A stretch of 64,000 bases of DNA. Source: 34-65-8 sp964516135. GTDB lineage: Bacteria > Pseudomonadota > Alphaproteobacteria > Sphingomonadales > Sphingomonadaceae. Below, in pieces: positions 43,537 to 52,786 of the stretch. The number at the start of each line of letters is the position of its first letter. Positions within the stretch are counted from its first letter, which is position 1. The translations under genes were made by a program, and so were the position numbers. Location: contig CAZEWN010000001.1 of assembly GCA_964516135.1 (NCBI GenBank), positions 62,001-126,000 on the forward strand. The letters run 5' to 3'. A model generated the notes under the pieces. That model saw nothing but the letters and a program-made list of their open reading frames with translations. It searched no databases and had not been told where the DNA came from.

Positions 43537-44685
43537 ATGAATTTCGTTCCCTACAGTCGGCAAACCATCACCGAAGAGGATATCGCCGCTGTCGAAACGG
43601 CGCTGCGTTCGACCCATCTGACCCAGGGCCCAGCGGTCGAAAGGTTCGAGGCCGATTTCGCGGGGTTGCACAAGGTCGATCACGCGATCGCGCTGTGCAA
43701 TGCAACCGCAGCCTTGCATCTGGCCTGTCTCGCCCTCGGCGTCGGTCCTGGAACCCGCGTATGGACCAGCCCGGTGAGCTTTGTCGCATCGGCGAACTGC
43801 GCGCTCTATTGCGGGGCAGAGGTTGATTTCGTCGATATCGAGCCGACGACGCGACTGATGTCGGTCGCAGCACTCGAAGAAAAGCTTGTCGATGCGGAGC
43901 GTGAGGGCCGGTTGCCGAAGGTGGTGATACCGGTCGACCTGACTGGACTTCCCTGCGATTATGCCGGGATCAGGAAGCTGGCCGACAAATATGGCTTTGC
44001 CATCCTGGCGGACAGTTCACACGGCGTGGGCGCAAGTTATCGCGGGGAACCGGTTGGAAGTCAGTTTGTCGATGCCGCCGTTTTCAGTTTTCATGCGGTC
44101 AAGATCGTTACCACGGGGGAAGGTGGCCTGATCGCCACGAACGACGGTCGGCTCGCGGAACGGATTCGCCTGCTCAGGTCGCATGGCATCACGCGCGACC
44201 CTGCCGCGATGCAACATGCATCCCCCGGCGATTATTATTACGAACAGTCGATCCTGGGGTACAATGGCCGGATGACCGACATCCAGGCCGCACTTGGATC
44301 ATCGCAACTTGCCCGCCTGCCGCAGATGCATTCCAGCAGGGCCGCGGCGGCCAGGCGATATGACGAGCTGATTGCCGATCTCGATTGGACCGTCCCGGTG
44401 ATCCCGACCGATCGGACGTCGGCCTGGCACCTGTATGTGGTCGAACGCGATGATGGCGACAGCGCCGCCCGGGACATGGTCTTCGCCGCAATGCGGTCCG
44501 ATGGTATCGGGGTGAATTTGCATTACATCCCGATCTATCTGCAGCCATACTACGCCCGTCTGGGCTTCCGGCCTGGCCACTGCCCGATGGCAGAACGATA
44601 CTACGCGCGCGCGATGACGATCCCCTTGTTCCCTGGCATCGATCATTCATTGCAGGAGCGGGTGGCCGATCATCTGGCACAATGA
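43537..44685 (+). CDS. pseC: UDP-4-amino-4,6-dideoxy-L-AltNAc transaminase, PseC
   Basis: The 382-residue PLP enzyme of the DegT/DnrJ/EryC1 family aminates the PseB product. PSRQ-like VPYSRQTITEEDI opens it. The PLP-binding lysine is in FSFHAVKIVTTGEGG, and YNGRMTDIQAALG and LHYIPIYLQPYY are typical. Its end overlaps pseF by 4 bases, giving a tight pseB-C-F order. Confidence 0.95.
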   Translation: MNFVPYSRQTITEEDIAAVETALRSTHLTQGPAVERFEADFAGLHKVDHAIALCNATAALHLACLALGVGPGTRVWTSPVSFVASANCALYCGAEVDFVDIEPTTRLMSVAALEEKLVDAEREGRLPKVVIPVDLTGLPCDYAGIRKLADKYGFAILADSSHGVGASYRGEPVGSQFVDAAVFSFHAVKIVTTGEGGLIATNDGRLAERIRLLRSHGITRDPAAMQHASPGDYYYEQSILGYNGRMTDIQAALGSSQLARLPQMHSSRAAAARRYDELIADLDWTVPVIPTDRTSAWHLYVVERDDGDSAARDMVFAAMRSDGIGVNLHYIPIYLQPYYARLGFRPGHCPMAERYYARAMTIPLFPGIDHSLQERVADHLAQ

Positions 44686-45368
44686 GCGACGTAGCGATCA
44701 TACCCGCACGCGGCGGTAGCAAGCGCATCCCGCGCAAGAATATTCGGCCATTCCTGGGTGCCCCGATGATCGCCTACCCGATCAGGCTGGCGCTTGAGAG
44801 CGGTTTGTTCGACGATGTCGTCGTCTCCACCGATGACGAGGAAATCGCGGAAATAGCCGAGCGGCTGGGCGCGCGTGTGCCATTTCGTCGCCCTTCGGAA
44901 TTGAGCGATGACATGGCCGGCACGCGGCCTGTGATCGAACATGCGCTGGCGCAAATCCTGGGCGCCGACAGGCCGGTTGCATCGGCGTGCTGCATCTATC
45001 CGTGCACGCCCTTGCTCCGCGCGAGTGATCTGGTCGAGGCGTCCCGCTTGCTTGATGCCGCCGCGCCCGATCGCTTCGTCTTCCCGGTGATCGAGTTCCC
45101 CTGTCCAATCGAGCGTGCCCTGCGGCGGGATGCCGATGGGCACGTCTCGCCCGCCGATCCGTCACACACGCAGACCCGGACGCAGGATCTGTTGCCCGCC
45201 TATTACGATGCCGGACAGTTTTACTGGGGCAGCACGGCGGCTTGGCAGGGGCCGAGGGAGATATTCGATGGCGCGGCAACATTGATCATCGATGCGTCAC
45301 GGGTGGTTGATATCGATACCGAAAGCGACTGGCGCCACGCCGAACGTCTGGCGCGCGCAGCGGATTGA
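44682..45368 (+). CDS. pseF: Pseudaminic acid cytidylyltransferase, PseF
   Basis: The 228-residue enzyme transfers CMP to pseudaminic acid. AIIPARGGSKRIPRKNIRPF, VSTDDEEIAEIAERLGA, IYPCTPLL and PAYYDAGQFYWG match PseF rather than NeuA. It is coupled to pseC. A small hairpin and a 145-base gap separate it from the next gene. Confidence 0.93.
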   Translation: MSDVAIIPARGGSKRIPRKNIRPFLGAPMIAYPIRLALESGLFDDVVVSTDDEEIAEIAERLGARVPFRRPSELSDDMAGTRPVIEHALAQILGADRPVASACCIYPCTPLLRASDLVEASRLLDAAAPDRFVFPVIEFPCPIERALRRDADGHVSPADPSHTQTRTQDLLPAYYDAGQFYWGSTAAWQGPREIFDGAATLIIDASRVVDIDTESDWRHAERLARAAD

Positions 45369-45379
45369 TGGTTCCCACA

Positions 45380-45394
45380 GCGCCTGACTGGCGC
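45380..45394 (+). other. Small hairpin after pseF
   Basis: GCGCC and GGCGC pair around a 5-base loop, followed by GATAAATTTT. It could be a weak or partial terminator. A TATAGC at 45429-45434 downstream could be part of an internal promoter, but no matching -35 stands out. Confidence 0.35.
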
Positions 45395-45513
45395 GATAAA
45401 TTTTCGCTTTCGTTTTGTGGATGCGAGCTATAGCGCCAACTCACGCGGGCGGATCAAGCGCGATGGCCACAGGCCGCAGTCGCCCAACTCCATTTCTATC
45501 GGTAGGGATGACC

Positions 45514-46278
45514 ATGGCTGCAAGCGCCTCGGACGACAAAATCAAGACCTTGGCCGGATCCCCGCAGACGGAGCGTGACGGCAAGCAGGCATTTGCCGCG
45601 GAACTGCGCCGATCCTCGATCCCCGATGCCGAACTTGCGGACAACCTTGGGGTCTATCTCACCCGACAGAACCTGTCGCGGATGTTGTTCATCCAGGAAC
45701 TGTACGCGCAGATCTTGCACGTGCACGGGGTGATCATGGAATTTGGCGTGCGCTGGGGACAGAACATGGCACTGTTCGCGAACCTTCGCGGAATCCACGA
45801 GCCATTCAACTACAATCGTCAGATCATCGGATTTGATACCTTCGATGGCTTTCCCGCGGTTTCACCCGAGGATGGCGACAAGGTTGCAGCCGGCGATTAT
45901 TCGGTCAGCGATGATTACCTCGCCAAGTTGACCGCCATCCTTGCATATCACGAAGCGAACGCCCCGATCGCGCACAAGCGCAAGTTCGCGCTGGTTCAGG
46001 GCGACGCAACCCGTACCCTGCCCGCCTACCTGAGCGACCATCCCGAGACGATCGTTTCACTGGCGTATTTCGATTTCGACATTTACGCCCCCACCCGGGC
46101 ATGCCTGGAAGCGCTCAAGCCTCACCTCACGCGCGGCTCGGTGCTGGCGTTCGACGAATTGAACTGTCCAGAATTTCCGGGCGAAACGATCGCGGTTCGC
46201 GAAGTACTCGGACTTTCCAACGTTGCGCTCCGCAGGTCCCCGCACAGCCCGTTGACATCGTACTGTATCATCGACTGA
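45514..46278 (+). CDS. TylF/MycF-like methyltransferase of the nonulosonic acid cluster
   Basis: The 254-residue protein resembles TylF-type class I O-methyltransferases. It has VIMEFGVRWGQNMALFANL (SAM-binding), IIGFDTFDGFPAVS, LVQGDATRTLP and SLAYFDFDIYAPTRACLE with the metal-binding acidic residues. Proteins of this subfamily occur in flagellin and surface glycan islands. I chose the ATG at 45514, with GGTAGGG 6 bases upstream; an ATG at 45508 is also in frame. It probably O-methylates the nonulosonic acid or a neighbouring sugar. Confidence 0.75.
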   Translation: MAASASDDKIKTLAGSPQTERDGKQAFAAELRRSSIPDAELADNLGVYLTRQNLSRMLFIQELYAQILHVHGVIMEFGVRWGQNMALFANLRGIHEPFNYNRQIIGFDTFDGFPAVSPEDGDKVAAGDYSVSDDYLAKLTAILAYHEANAPIAHKRKFALVQGDATRTLPAYLSDHPETIVSLAYFDFDIYAPTRACLEALKPHLTRGSVLAFDELNCPEFPGETIAVREVLGLSNVALRRSPHSPLTSYCIID

Positions 46279-46304
46279 CAGTTGCCGATCCACCACGTCG
46301 AACC

Positions 46305-46871
46305 ATGCGCCATTATGCCTGCCTTCCCCCAGCGCCAATCGAGCGCGGTGCTTATGCGCTCTCGACCGTGCAGGACAGTGATGTCGAACTGATCCGCCAC
46401 TGGCGCAACGCGCAGATGGACGTATTGCGACAAACCTCCCCGATCGGATTTGAGCAGCAGCAGGCCTATTTCGCGAATTCGATCTGGCCGACGCTCGAAC
46501 AGGCCCAGCCGACCAATATTCTGGTTACGTACCATCGTGACGGTCGACCGATCGGGTACGGCGGGCTGGTCCACGTGGCGTGGGAGCACCTCCGCGCCGA
46601 AGTAAGCTTCCTGCTCGCCCCGGAACTCGCCGCTGATCGCGCCAGCTACGCGGAGTGCTTCTCCGTCTATCTCGCGCTGATCAAGCAACTCGGATTTAGC
46701 GCACTGGGTTTTCAGCGCCTTTTCACCGAAACCTATGCGATGAGAACCGATCACATCGCAATCCTCGAGCGCAACGGGTTCGTTCGCGAAGGACGTATGC
46801 GGCGGCACGTCCGCATCGATGGCGAATTCGTCGATTCACTGATCCATGGATGTCTGAGAGACAATGACTGA
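46305..46871 (+). CDS. GNAT acetyltransferase, PseH-like
   Basis: The 188-residue protein is a GNAT-fold acyltransferase with IRHWRNAQMDVLRQTSPI at the start, PIGYGGLVHV, AEVSFLLAPE and RTDHIAILERNGFVREGRMR. In the pseudaminic pathway PseH acetylates the 4-amino group of the PseC product, and this gene sits where PseH is expected. A different acyl donor is possible. Its end overlaps the epimerase/ATP-grasp gene by 8 bases. Confidence 0.8.
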   Translation: MRHYACLPPAPIERGAYALSTVQDSDVELIRHWRNAQMDVLRQTSPIGFEQQQAYFANSIWPTLEQAQPTNILVTYHRDGRPIGYGGLVHVAWEHLRAEVSFLLAPELAADRASYAECFSVYLALIKQLGFSALGFQRLFTETYAMRTDHIAILERNGFVREGRMRRHVRIDGEFVDSLIHGCLRDND

Positions 46872-48768
46872 GCGCATTTTTGTCAGTGGTGCAGCCGGCG
46901 TCATCGGGCGGGAAATCGTACCGCTGCTGGTGGCACGCGGAGCCACCGTTTGGGCGGCTGATCTCAAACCCCTGCCGCAAGAGTTCCCGAGTTCGGTGAT
47001 CTACCGTCAGGGCGATCTCAACCATCTTTCCGGGGACGAGGTTGCCCGCTTTTCGCCAACAGCCTTCATTCACCTTGCGGCGACATTCGAACGCAGTGCG
47101 GAAACGTTCGAGTTCTGGAACGAAAACTTCTGGCACAACGTCCGGCTAAGTCATCATCTGATGGGCTTGCTGCGAAATTGCGCCAGTCTCAAGCGCGTCG
47201 TGTTCGCCAGCAGTTATCTGATCTACGAACCTTCGCTGTACCAGTTCGCCGCGCCCCAGCCGCAAGCCGTTGCCTTGCGCGAAACCGATCCGGTATTGCC
47301 GCGTAACCTGACTGGGATGGCCAAGCTCGCGCACGAGGTCGAACTGCGGTTCCTTGACGCGTTTTGCGCCGACCGTTTCTCCAGCGTCTGTGCGCGCATA
47401 TATCGTGGATACGGCCTTGGCTCGCGGGACATCATCTCTCGCTGGATCCGCATGGCGATGGCGGGCGAGACCTTGACGGTGTACCGACCCGAAGGCCTGT
47501 TCGACTACATTTTCGCGCGCGACACCGCCGAGGGCCTCGTGAGGCTGCTCGACGCAGACCTGACCGGTCAGATTGTCAACCTGGGCACGGGCCGTGGCCG
47601 TCGCGTGGCGGAGGTCCTGGACATCCTTCGAACGCATTTCCCGGGCCTGGAGACGGTCGAGGGTAATTCCGACATACCGTTCGAGGCTTCATGCGCCGAC
47701 ATGGACCTCTATAGCGCGGCAACCGGTTGGGTGCCGCCGACGGATCTCGAACAGGCCATCCCGATGATGATCGCGCACGAACGCGCGGTGAAGGCGAACC
47801 CTCCGGTCCGGGTCAGGCGCAATGTCCTCGTCACGTCGGCGGCTCGCAAGGTGCCGCTCATGAAATCGGTTGTGGATGCCGCGCGCCGGATCGATCCGGA
47901 CATCCGGGTGCTCGCCGGCGACATTGACACGACAGCTCCCGCCCGCCTCGTCGCGGATGGCTTCGTTCACCTTCCAGCGACGCAGCCGGAAAACAGCGAC
48001 GCTTTGATGGCGCTATGCCTCGACCATGGTGTAGGGACAGTCATCCCGACGCGCGACGGCGAACTTTCGTTCTGGGCCGACGTGGCGCCCGCGTGGCGCG
48101 CGAACGGTATCGAGATCATTGTCTCGCCGCCCGAGGCAATCCGGGCAACGCTCGACAAGCGGGCGTTCTCCACCTTCGAACATGGCGGCATGATTCGTCC
48201 GATACCCACCCTCGCCCGACCGAGCGGGCCGGGGCCGTTCGTCGTCAAGGAACGGTTCGGCGCCGGCAGCGCTTCGATTGGCCTGCGCTTGTCGGCCGAC
48301 CAAGCACAGGCGCACATGTCAAACCTGACCGATCCAATCGTCCAACCGTTCATCGAGGGGACGGAGAGCAGCGTCGACGGCTGGGCCGACCGGAGCGGCC
48401 AGATCAAGGGTCTGGTGCTGCGCCGACGCGACCAGGTGGTTGACGGAGAGTCGCGGATTACCACGACATACCGCAACGAGGCTCTCGAGGCCCAGCTCAA
48501 GGAAGCGCTCGGTCAGCTGGGGCTGCGCGGTCCCTTCGTGGCGCAAATCATCGTCGATTCAGATGGGAACGGCCACCTGATCGAAGTCAATGCACGGTTT
48601 GGAGGCGCTTCCACCGCATCCGTTGCGGCCGGTCTCGATGTCTGGTTGTGGAGCCTGCTCGAAGCCGACGGCGCTGACATCGCGCGTGTTCCCTTCCAGC
48701 GCATGCCGGGTGAAGTGTCGCAGATTCGCGTACCGACGGATATCCATGTCGCACATCACGATCTTTGA
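46864..48768 (+). CDS. Fusion of NAD-dependent sugar epimerase and ATP-grasp ligase
   Basis: The 634-residue protein combines two enzymes. Residues 1 to about 315 form an extended SDR (FVSGAAGVIGREIVP, FASSYLIYE, RIYRGYGLGSRDIISRW). Residues about 318-634 form a CarB/PylC-like ATP-grasp ligase (VLVTSAARKVPLMKSVV, PFVVKERFGAGSASIGLRL, then LIEVNARFGGAS with the metal-binding Glu and Asn). ATP-grasp enzymes join a carboxylate to an amine through an acyl phosphate. It overlaps the HAD gene by 23 bases. A role in modifying a sugar, for example aminoacylation, is an inference. Confidence 0.85.
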   Translation: MTERIFVSGAAGVIGREIVPLLVARGATVWAADLKPLPQEFPSSVIYRQGDLNHLSGDEVARFSPTAFIHLAATFERSAETFEFWNENFWHNVRLSHHLMGLLRNCASLKRVVFASSYLIYEPSLYQFAAPQPQAVALRETDPVLPRNLTGMAKLAHEVELRFLDAFCADRFSSVCARIYRGYGLGSRDIISRWIRMAMAGETLTVYRPEGLFDYIFARDTAEGLVRLLDADLTGQIVNLGTGRGRRVAEVLDILRTHFPGLETVEGNSDIPFEASCADMDLYSAATGWVPPTDLEQAIPMMIAHERAVKANPPVRVRRNVLVTSAARKVPLMKSVVDAARRIDPDIRVLAGDIDTTAPARLVADGFVHLPATQPENSDALMALCLDHGVGTVIPTRDGELSFWADVAPAWRANGIEIIVSPPEAIRATLDKRAFSTFEHGGMIRPIPTLARPSGPGPFVVKERFGAGSASIGLRLSADQAQAHMSNLTDPIVQPFIEGTESSVDGWADRSGQIKGLVLRRRDQVVDGESRITTTYRNEALEAQLKEALGQLGLRGPFVAQIIVDSDGNGHLIEVNARFGGASTASVAAGLDVWLWSLLEADGADIARVPFQRMPGEVSQIRVPTDIHVAHHDL

Positions 48769-49399
48769 TCTCGACGACACGCTCTATCCTGAGCGCAGCT
48801 ACGTCTTGAGCGGTTTCAACGCCGTGGCGAAGTGGGGGGAGCAACGTTTCGGCCAACCAGCCGAACAATCCCAAGCCGAAATGGCAGCATTGCTCGAACG
48901 CGACGGCCGCGGCCGGATTTTCGATGACTGGCTGCGCGGTCGCGCGTCAGCGCGGGAGGCCGTGAATGTTTACCGAAGGCACGATCCCGACATCTCGCTG
49001 GCTCCGGCGGCGGTGCGCGTACTCGACGCGCTCGGCGGGCAGCCACTTTATCTTGTCACCGATGGCCACAAGATGGTGCAGGCGCGCAAGGTAGCGGCGC
49101 TGGGAATCGCCGATCGTTTCGAGCGATGCTACCTAACCAATCGATACGGGCGCGCGAACGCGAAGCCTTCGTTGCATTGCTTTGACTTGATCAGACGCCG
49201 TACCGGCGCGGAATGGCGGGACCTGGTGTATATCGGGGATAACCCCGCCAAGGATTTCGTTTCCCTTAATGCTGTTGGCGCCAAGACCATCCGGGTGATG
49301 ACGGGAGAGCATGTTGCCGCCGTGCCGCCCCCGGGATATGACGCGCGGCACAGGATCGATACCCTCGATCACCTGGTCGATCTGCTGGAAATCATATGA
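48746..49399 (+). CDS. HAD-family hydrolase of the nonulosonic acid cluster
   Basis: The 217-residue protein has the HAD motifs: FDLDDTLYPE (nucleophile and acid Asp residues, 7-16), LVTDGHKM (motif II), a conserved lysine in NAKPSLHCF, and YIGDNPAKDF (motif IV). It resembles small phosphatases. In a nonulosonic acid pathway a phosphatase could act on a 9-phosphate or other intermediate, which the Pse route normally does not need. It overlaps the genes on both sides, so all three are translated together. Confidence 0.85.
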   Translation: MSHITIFDLDDTLYPERSYVLSGFNAVAKWGEQRFGQPAEQSQAEMAALLERDGRGRIFDDWLRGRASAREAVNVYRRHDPDISLAPAAVRVLDALGGQPLYLVTDGHKMVQARKVAALGIADRFERCYLTNRYGRANAKPSLHCFDLIRRRTGAEWRDLVYIGDNPAKDFVSLNAVGAKTIRVMTGEHVAAVPPPGYDARHRIDTLDHLVDLLEII

Positions 49400-50454
49400 C
49401 AAGCCAGACGTTTAATATCCTCGATCGCAAAGTCGGCGCCGGTGAACCGCCTTATCTGATCGCGGAGATGTCAGCCAACCACAATGGGTCGCTCGAACGC
49501 GCGTTGAGGATTGTTGACGAGGCGGCGCGAGCCGGTGCGGATGCCATCAAGCTACAAACGTACACGGCCGACACCATGACATTGAAGGTGGACGCGCCGG
49601 GGTTCGTGATCGATGATCCCGACAGCCTGTGGCATGGTCGCCATCTCTACGACCTCTACGAGGATGCTCATACCCCCTGGGATTGGCACGAGCCCATCAT
49701 CAACCACGCGCGCGCACTGGGGCTGGCATGCTTCAGCTCGCCGTTTGACGAGACGGCGGTGGACTTCCTCGAGTCGCTCGGCGTTCCGGCGTACAAAATT
49801 GCCAGCTTCGAACTGGTCGACTTACCTCTCGTGCGAAAAGTTGCCGCAACGGGCAAGCCCATGATCATGTCGACCGGAATGGCCTCCCTGGCCGAAATTG
49901 ACGAAGCGGTCCGCGCCGCTCGCGATGCGGGCAACCAAAGCATCGTCTTGCTGAAGTGCACCAGCACATACCCGGCATCGCCAGAGAACACGAACATCGC
50001 GACGATTCCCCATCTGCGCCAAGCGTTCGGAACGATGGTCGGGCTTTCGGACCATACCATGGGGTGCGGCGTGTCTGTCGCGGCCGTTGCCCTGGGGGCT
50101 GTGTTGATCGAGAAACATTTTACGCTCGCACGCGCAGATGGCGGCGTTGATTCTACCTTTTCGATGGAGCCTCACGAATTGCGCCAGCTGCGGGAAGAGG
50201 CCGACCGGGCCGCGCTTGCTGTCGGCAATGTCACGTATGGCGGGGGGGCGTCCGAAAGAACCTCCAAAAGTCACCGCCGCTCCCTGTACATCACGCGCGA
50301 TCTGGCGGCGGGCGAGACGATCGATCAGAGCGCCATTCGTGCGATCCGACCTGGGCATGGCCTGCCGCCGAAGTTTCTCGACACGCTGATCGGCAAGACG
50401 GTGAAGCGCGACGTCGGCCGCGGCACCCCAGTGACCTGGGACCTTCTCGCCTAG
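49396..50454 (+). CDS. pseI: Pseudaminic acid synthase, PseI
   Basis: The 352-residue NeuB-family enzyme condenses the diacetamido hexose with phosphoenolpyruvate to pseudaminic acid. PYLIAEMSANHNGSLERAL, DAIKLQTYTADTMT, CFSSPFDETAVDFLE and EKHFTLARADGGVDSTFS are typical of PseI. A C-terminal SAF domain follows (RRSLYITRDLAAGETI). It overlaps the HAD gene by 4 bases and ends tail-to-tail with the minus-strand module. Confidence 0.94.
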   Translation: MTSQTFNILDRKVGAGEPPYLIAEMSANHNGSLERALRIVDEAARAGADAIKLQTYTADTMTLKVDAPGFVIDDPDSLWHGRHLYDLYEDAHTPWDWHEPIINHARALGLACFSSPFDETAVDFLESLGVPAYKIASFELVDLPLVRKVAATGKPMIMSTGMASLAEIDEAVRAARDAGNQSIVLLKCTSTYPASPENTNIATIPHLRQAFGTMVGLSDHTMGCGVSVAAVALGAVLIEKHFTLARADGGVDSTFSMEPHELRQLREEADRAALAVGNVTYGGGASERTSKSHRRSLYITRDLAAGETIDQSAIRAIRPGHGLPPKFLDTLIGKTVKRDVGRGTPVTWDLLA

Positions 50455-51884
50455 GGCGTGGAAGTCTCCGTCCGAACCATGCGATCTCGCCGCGGAGGTG
50501 GAAAAGCGGCCCCGTGGGATAGACCCGGCTGCGCTCCGCGTCCCCTCGCCATGATCTGCTGCTCCACTACGTAAGCGATGATAAATAGCACGATCTTCGC
50601 CCAATAGCTTGGATAGAGCATGAACGTGATCATGCCGCCGGCAAAGTGGAGCGATGCGCCATAGAACAGGTAGATGCCCATGATCGCCGAAGCGATCATG
50701 TTTCGCATCAGCAAGCGGATGCACATCACCAGGAACCATGCCCCGATGAGCCCGGCGATGGGCAGTGACAAAAACGGCAGCCATGCCCCCAGGATCTCGA
50801 AATGCACCTCGGGGAAGCCGCCGTTGTAGGCCTGGCCCAGTTCCGTCAATTCCGCTGAGCGAAAGTATCCCAGTTCGACCGTCATCAGATACTGGATTGT
50901 GGAACTCCGATTAGCGTCAATCGGATTGAAAATGATCTGATCAATCGCAAATTCATTGATCGGATTGGATATGTTTTCGAAATCCACCCGTTCCCATGCG
51001 GTCGCCCATAATTGCACCGGCTGAATCAAAATCCTTTCCTGAATTTCGTACAGCGGCTCACGATAGCTTCGCACATTGAAGTAGCTGTTGAGAACGAGCC
51101 CTGCCAGCAACAATACTGTCGTAATTCCGCCAACGACTTGTGCCGTTCGAGACGTAAGAACCCGCTGCACCAGCGATCGCAGGGCATGAGGTGAGGTTCT
51201 CCCCAGTTTCTCGGCGAGCACCACCGCGGCGAAGGGCATGAAATAGAAGGAGAGTACCGTAAAAAAGACGGAGAACCGATTGCCCGTGACGACCCAATAG
51301 ACGATCAGTGCGACCATGATGACCGCAAATCGGGTGTCGTAATCGCGACCATTCAGTCGCGGCAGAACGGTGAATGCTCCCAGCACGAAGTTGAGCAGGA
51401 AATTCAGTTCATAAAAACCGTTGTGCAGGACGCCTGCCGAAATGCCGTACTCAAGCCGGTCGATTCCCTGCAGGATCGGAATGGTCCCCACAACGATGAA
51501 ATTCACCAGTAGGGCCGCCAGGATCATTAGCAGCCCAAGCAGGGCGGCATTGGTCACATAGTGATGATATGGTAAATACTTAGGCGGGTTCTGCGATAGT
51601 CGCGCCAACCCCCGGCCGCGGTCGGGGAAGATCAGCAGCAGTGGCACGATGAAAGAAAGGGCCGCGTAGATAAACACGGGTGCGGCACCATTGCCGCCCA
51701 CGAACCTGCTTACTTCGCGTGCATAGAATGGCCCGAAAAAGTCGAGATAGACAATGTCGATCGAACGATAGACCAGCGGGAATATGAGAAAGAACCCGGC
51801 GATCATGACCGCCCGCCGCGATCGGGCGAGATAAGCCGTCACCGCCAGTATCACCACCAGGCTGAATGCACTGAACGCGATCAC
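50451..51884 (-). CDS. Polysaccharide polymerase-like membrane protein
   Basis: The 477-residue protein has about ten membrane helices and a large loop (about 285-350), the pattern of Wzy-type repeat-unit polymerases; it may belong to a DUF6418-like group. No short catalytic motif supports this, as usual for Wzy. It starts at a GTG overlapping the stop of the oxygenase gene. Parts around 50880-51120 look visibly richer in A and T than neighbouring genes, which would fit recent acquisition. Confidence 0.7.
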   Translation of the reverse strand: MIAFSAFSLVVILAVTAYLARSRRAVMIAGFFLIFPLVYRSIDIVYLDFFGPFYAREVSRFVGGNGAAPVFIYAALSFIVPLLLIFPDRGRGLARLSQNPPKYLPYHHYVTNAALLGLLMILAALLVNFIVVGTIPILQGIDRLEYGISAGVLHNGFYELNFLLNFVLGAFTVLPRLNGRDYDTRFAVIMVALIVYWVVTGNRFSVFFTVLSFYFMPFAAVVLAEKLGRTSPHALRSLVQRVLTSRTAQVVGGITTVLLLAGLVLNSYFNVRSYREPLYEIQERILIQPVQLWATAWERVDFENISNPINEFAIDQIIFNPIDANRSSTIQYLMTVELGYFRSAELTELGQAYNGGFPEVHFEILGAWLPFLSLPIAGLIGAWFLVMCIRLLMRNMIASAIMGIYLFYGASLHFAGGMITFMLYPSYWAKIVLFIIAYVVEQQIMARGRGAQPGLSHGAAFPPPRRDRMVRTETSTP

Positions 51885-52780
51885 GCAAGGCTACCCGGCG
51901 CGAGGACTGCCTTGTTCAGCGCCGATTCGTCTCCGGCCAGGATGAAGCCGCGGGGATCGCGGCCCAACAGATTGGGGAAGGAGGTGTAGGTTGCAGTGTA
52001 GAGTAGTCGGCGATGGCCAGGCGACACACGGCTGCCCATATGGAGGCAACGTGACGTTTCCACCGCGAAGCACGCAAGGCGCGGGGCCTGGAGCGTCTTC
52101 ACCGAAGTTTTCTCCAAGCGACGGAACACGGCCTCATCCGACATGTGACTACGCAATGTGTGGCCCATGCGGTCCGAACAGGGGCCGGGTATCAACGTGA
52201 ATGGGCCATCACCCTCGCTTTCGACCGGGGTGAGGTATACGAAGACCTTGATCGTTCGCGTATCGTCATGGTCGCGGTGCCACAACTGGGATTGGGCCAG
52301 CGGAGCATCGGTTGGGATGGAATGAGTGAGCAAGACGTAGTCGAGTTGCGGCAGCCCGCCCATCGATCTAGCGACAAAGCTCAACAACCGGGGCTGCAGC
52401 GCGAACCGGGCGAAAACGCTGTCCGCCCGCAGGCGCCCTTCGACCAGTTCATCGTCAAGCAGTCGCCGCCAGAAATCCTTACGGCTGACCCCGGGTGGCG
52501 CTTCCGCCAAAGCTGAATCCCCGCGCGCGAGCTTTATCATCGCAGCGTCCGCCAGTTCCGCTACAAGATCGATGTCGATCAACTCGTCGAGGAACACCAT
52601 CCCATCGCGACCGAACCGCGTGCACAGATCCGTGATTGCCTCGTCACTCGGTAGCTCTGAGGCAAGCCGCCGCCGCGCTTCGACCTCGCGCCACCGTTTT
52701 CTGACGGTCGCGGCTTTGAACGCGCGCGCCACCGGTGAACGAAGCATCAGATAACGGGCGCGGTCACGCAAGTTCGCCAT
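51881..52780 (-). CDS. PhyH-like 2-oxoglutarate/Fe(II) oxygenase
   Basis: The 299-residue protein has the facial triad of phytanoyl-CoA dioxygenase-like enzymes: WHRDHDD supplies the His-x-Asp pair, CLHMGSRV the distal His, and RRLLYTATY the 2-oxoglutarate-binding Arg. Regions TIKVFVYLTPVESEGDGPF and FTLIPGPC fit the double-stranded beta-helix. Set between a polymerase and a methyltransferase, it may hydroxylate a sugar or lipid part of the glycan. The substrate is unknown. Confidence 0.78.
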   Translation of the reverse strand: MANLRDRARYLMLRSPVARAFKAATVRKRWREVEARRRLASELPSDEAITDLCTRFGRDGMVFLDELIDIDLVAELADAAMIKLARGDSALAEAPPGVSRKDFWRRLLDDELVEGRLRADSVFARFALQPRLLSFVARSMGGLPQLDYVLLTHSIPTDAPLAQSQLWHRDHDDTRTIKVFVYLTPVESEGDGPFTLIPGPCSDRMGHTLRSHMSDEAVFRRLEKTSVKTLQAPRLACFAVETSRCLHMGSRVSPGHRRLLYTATYTSFPNLLGRDPRGFILAGDESALNKAVLAPGSLA

Positions 52781-52786
52781 TGATGA

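Noticed and set aside
46864..49399. ATP-grasp gene as part of a RiPP or defence system
   Set aside because: No precursor peptide, protease or transporter of that type is nearby. Every neighbour is a sugar gene, so a glycan role is more likely.
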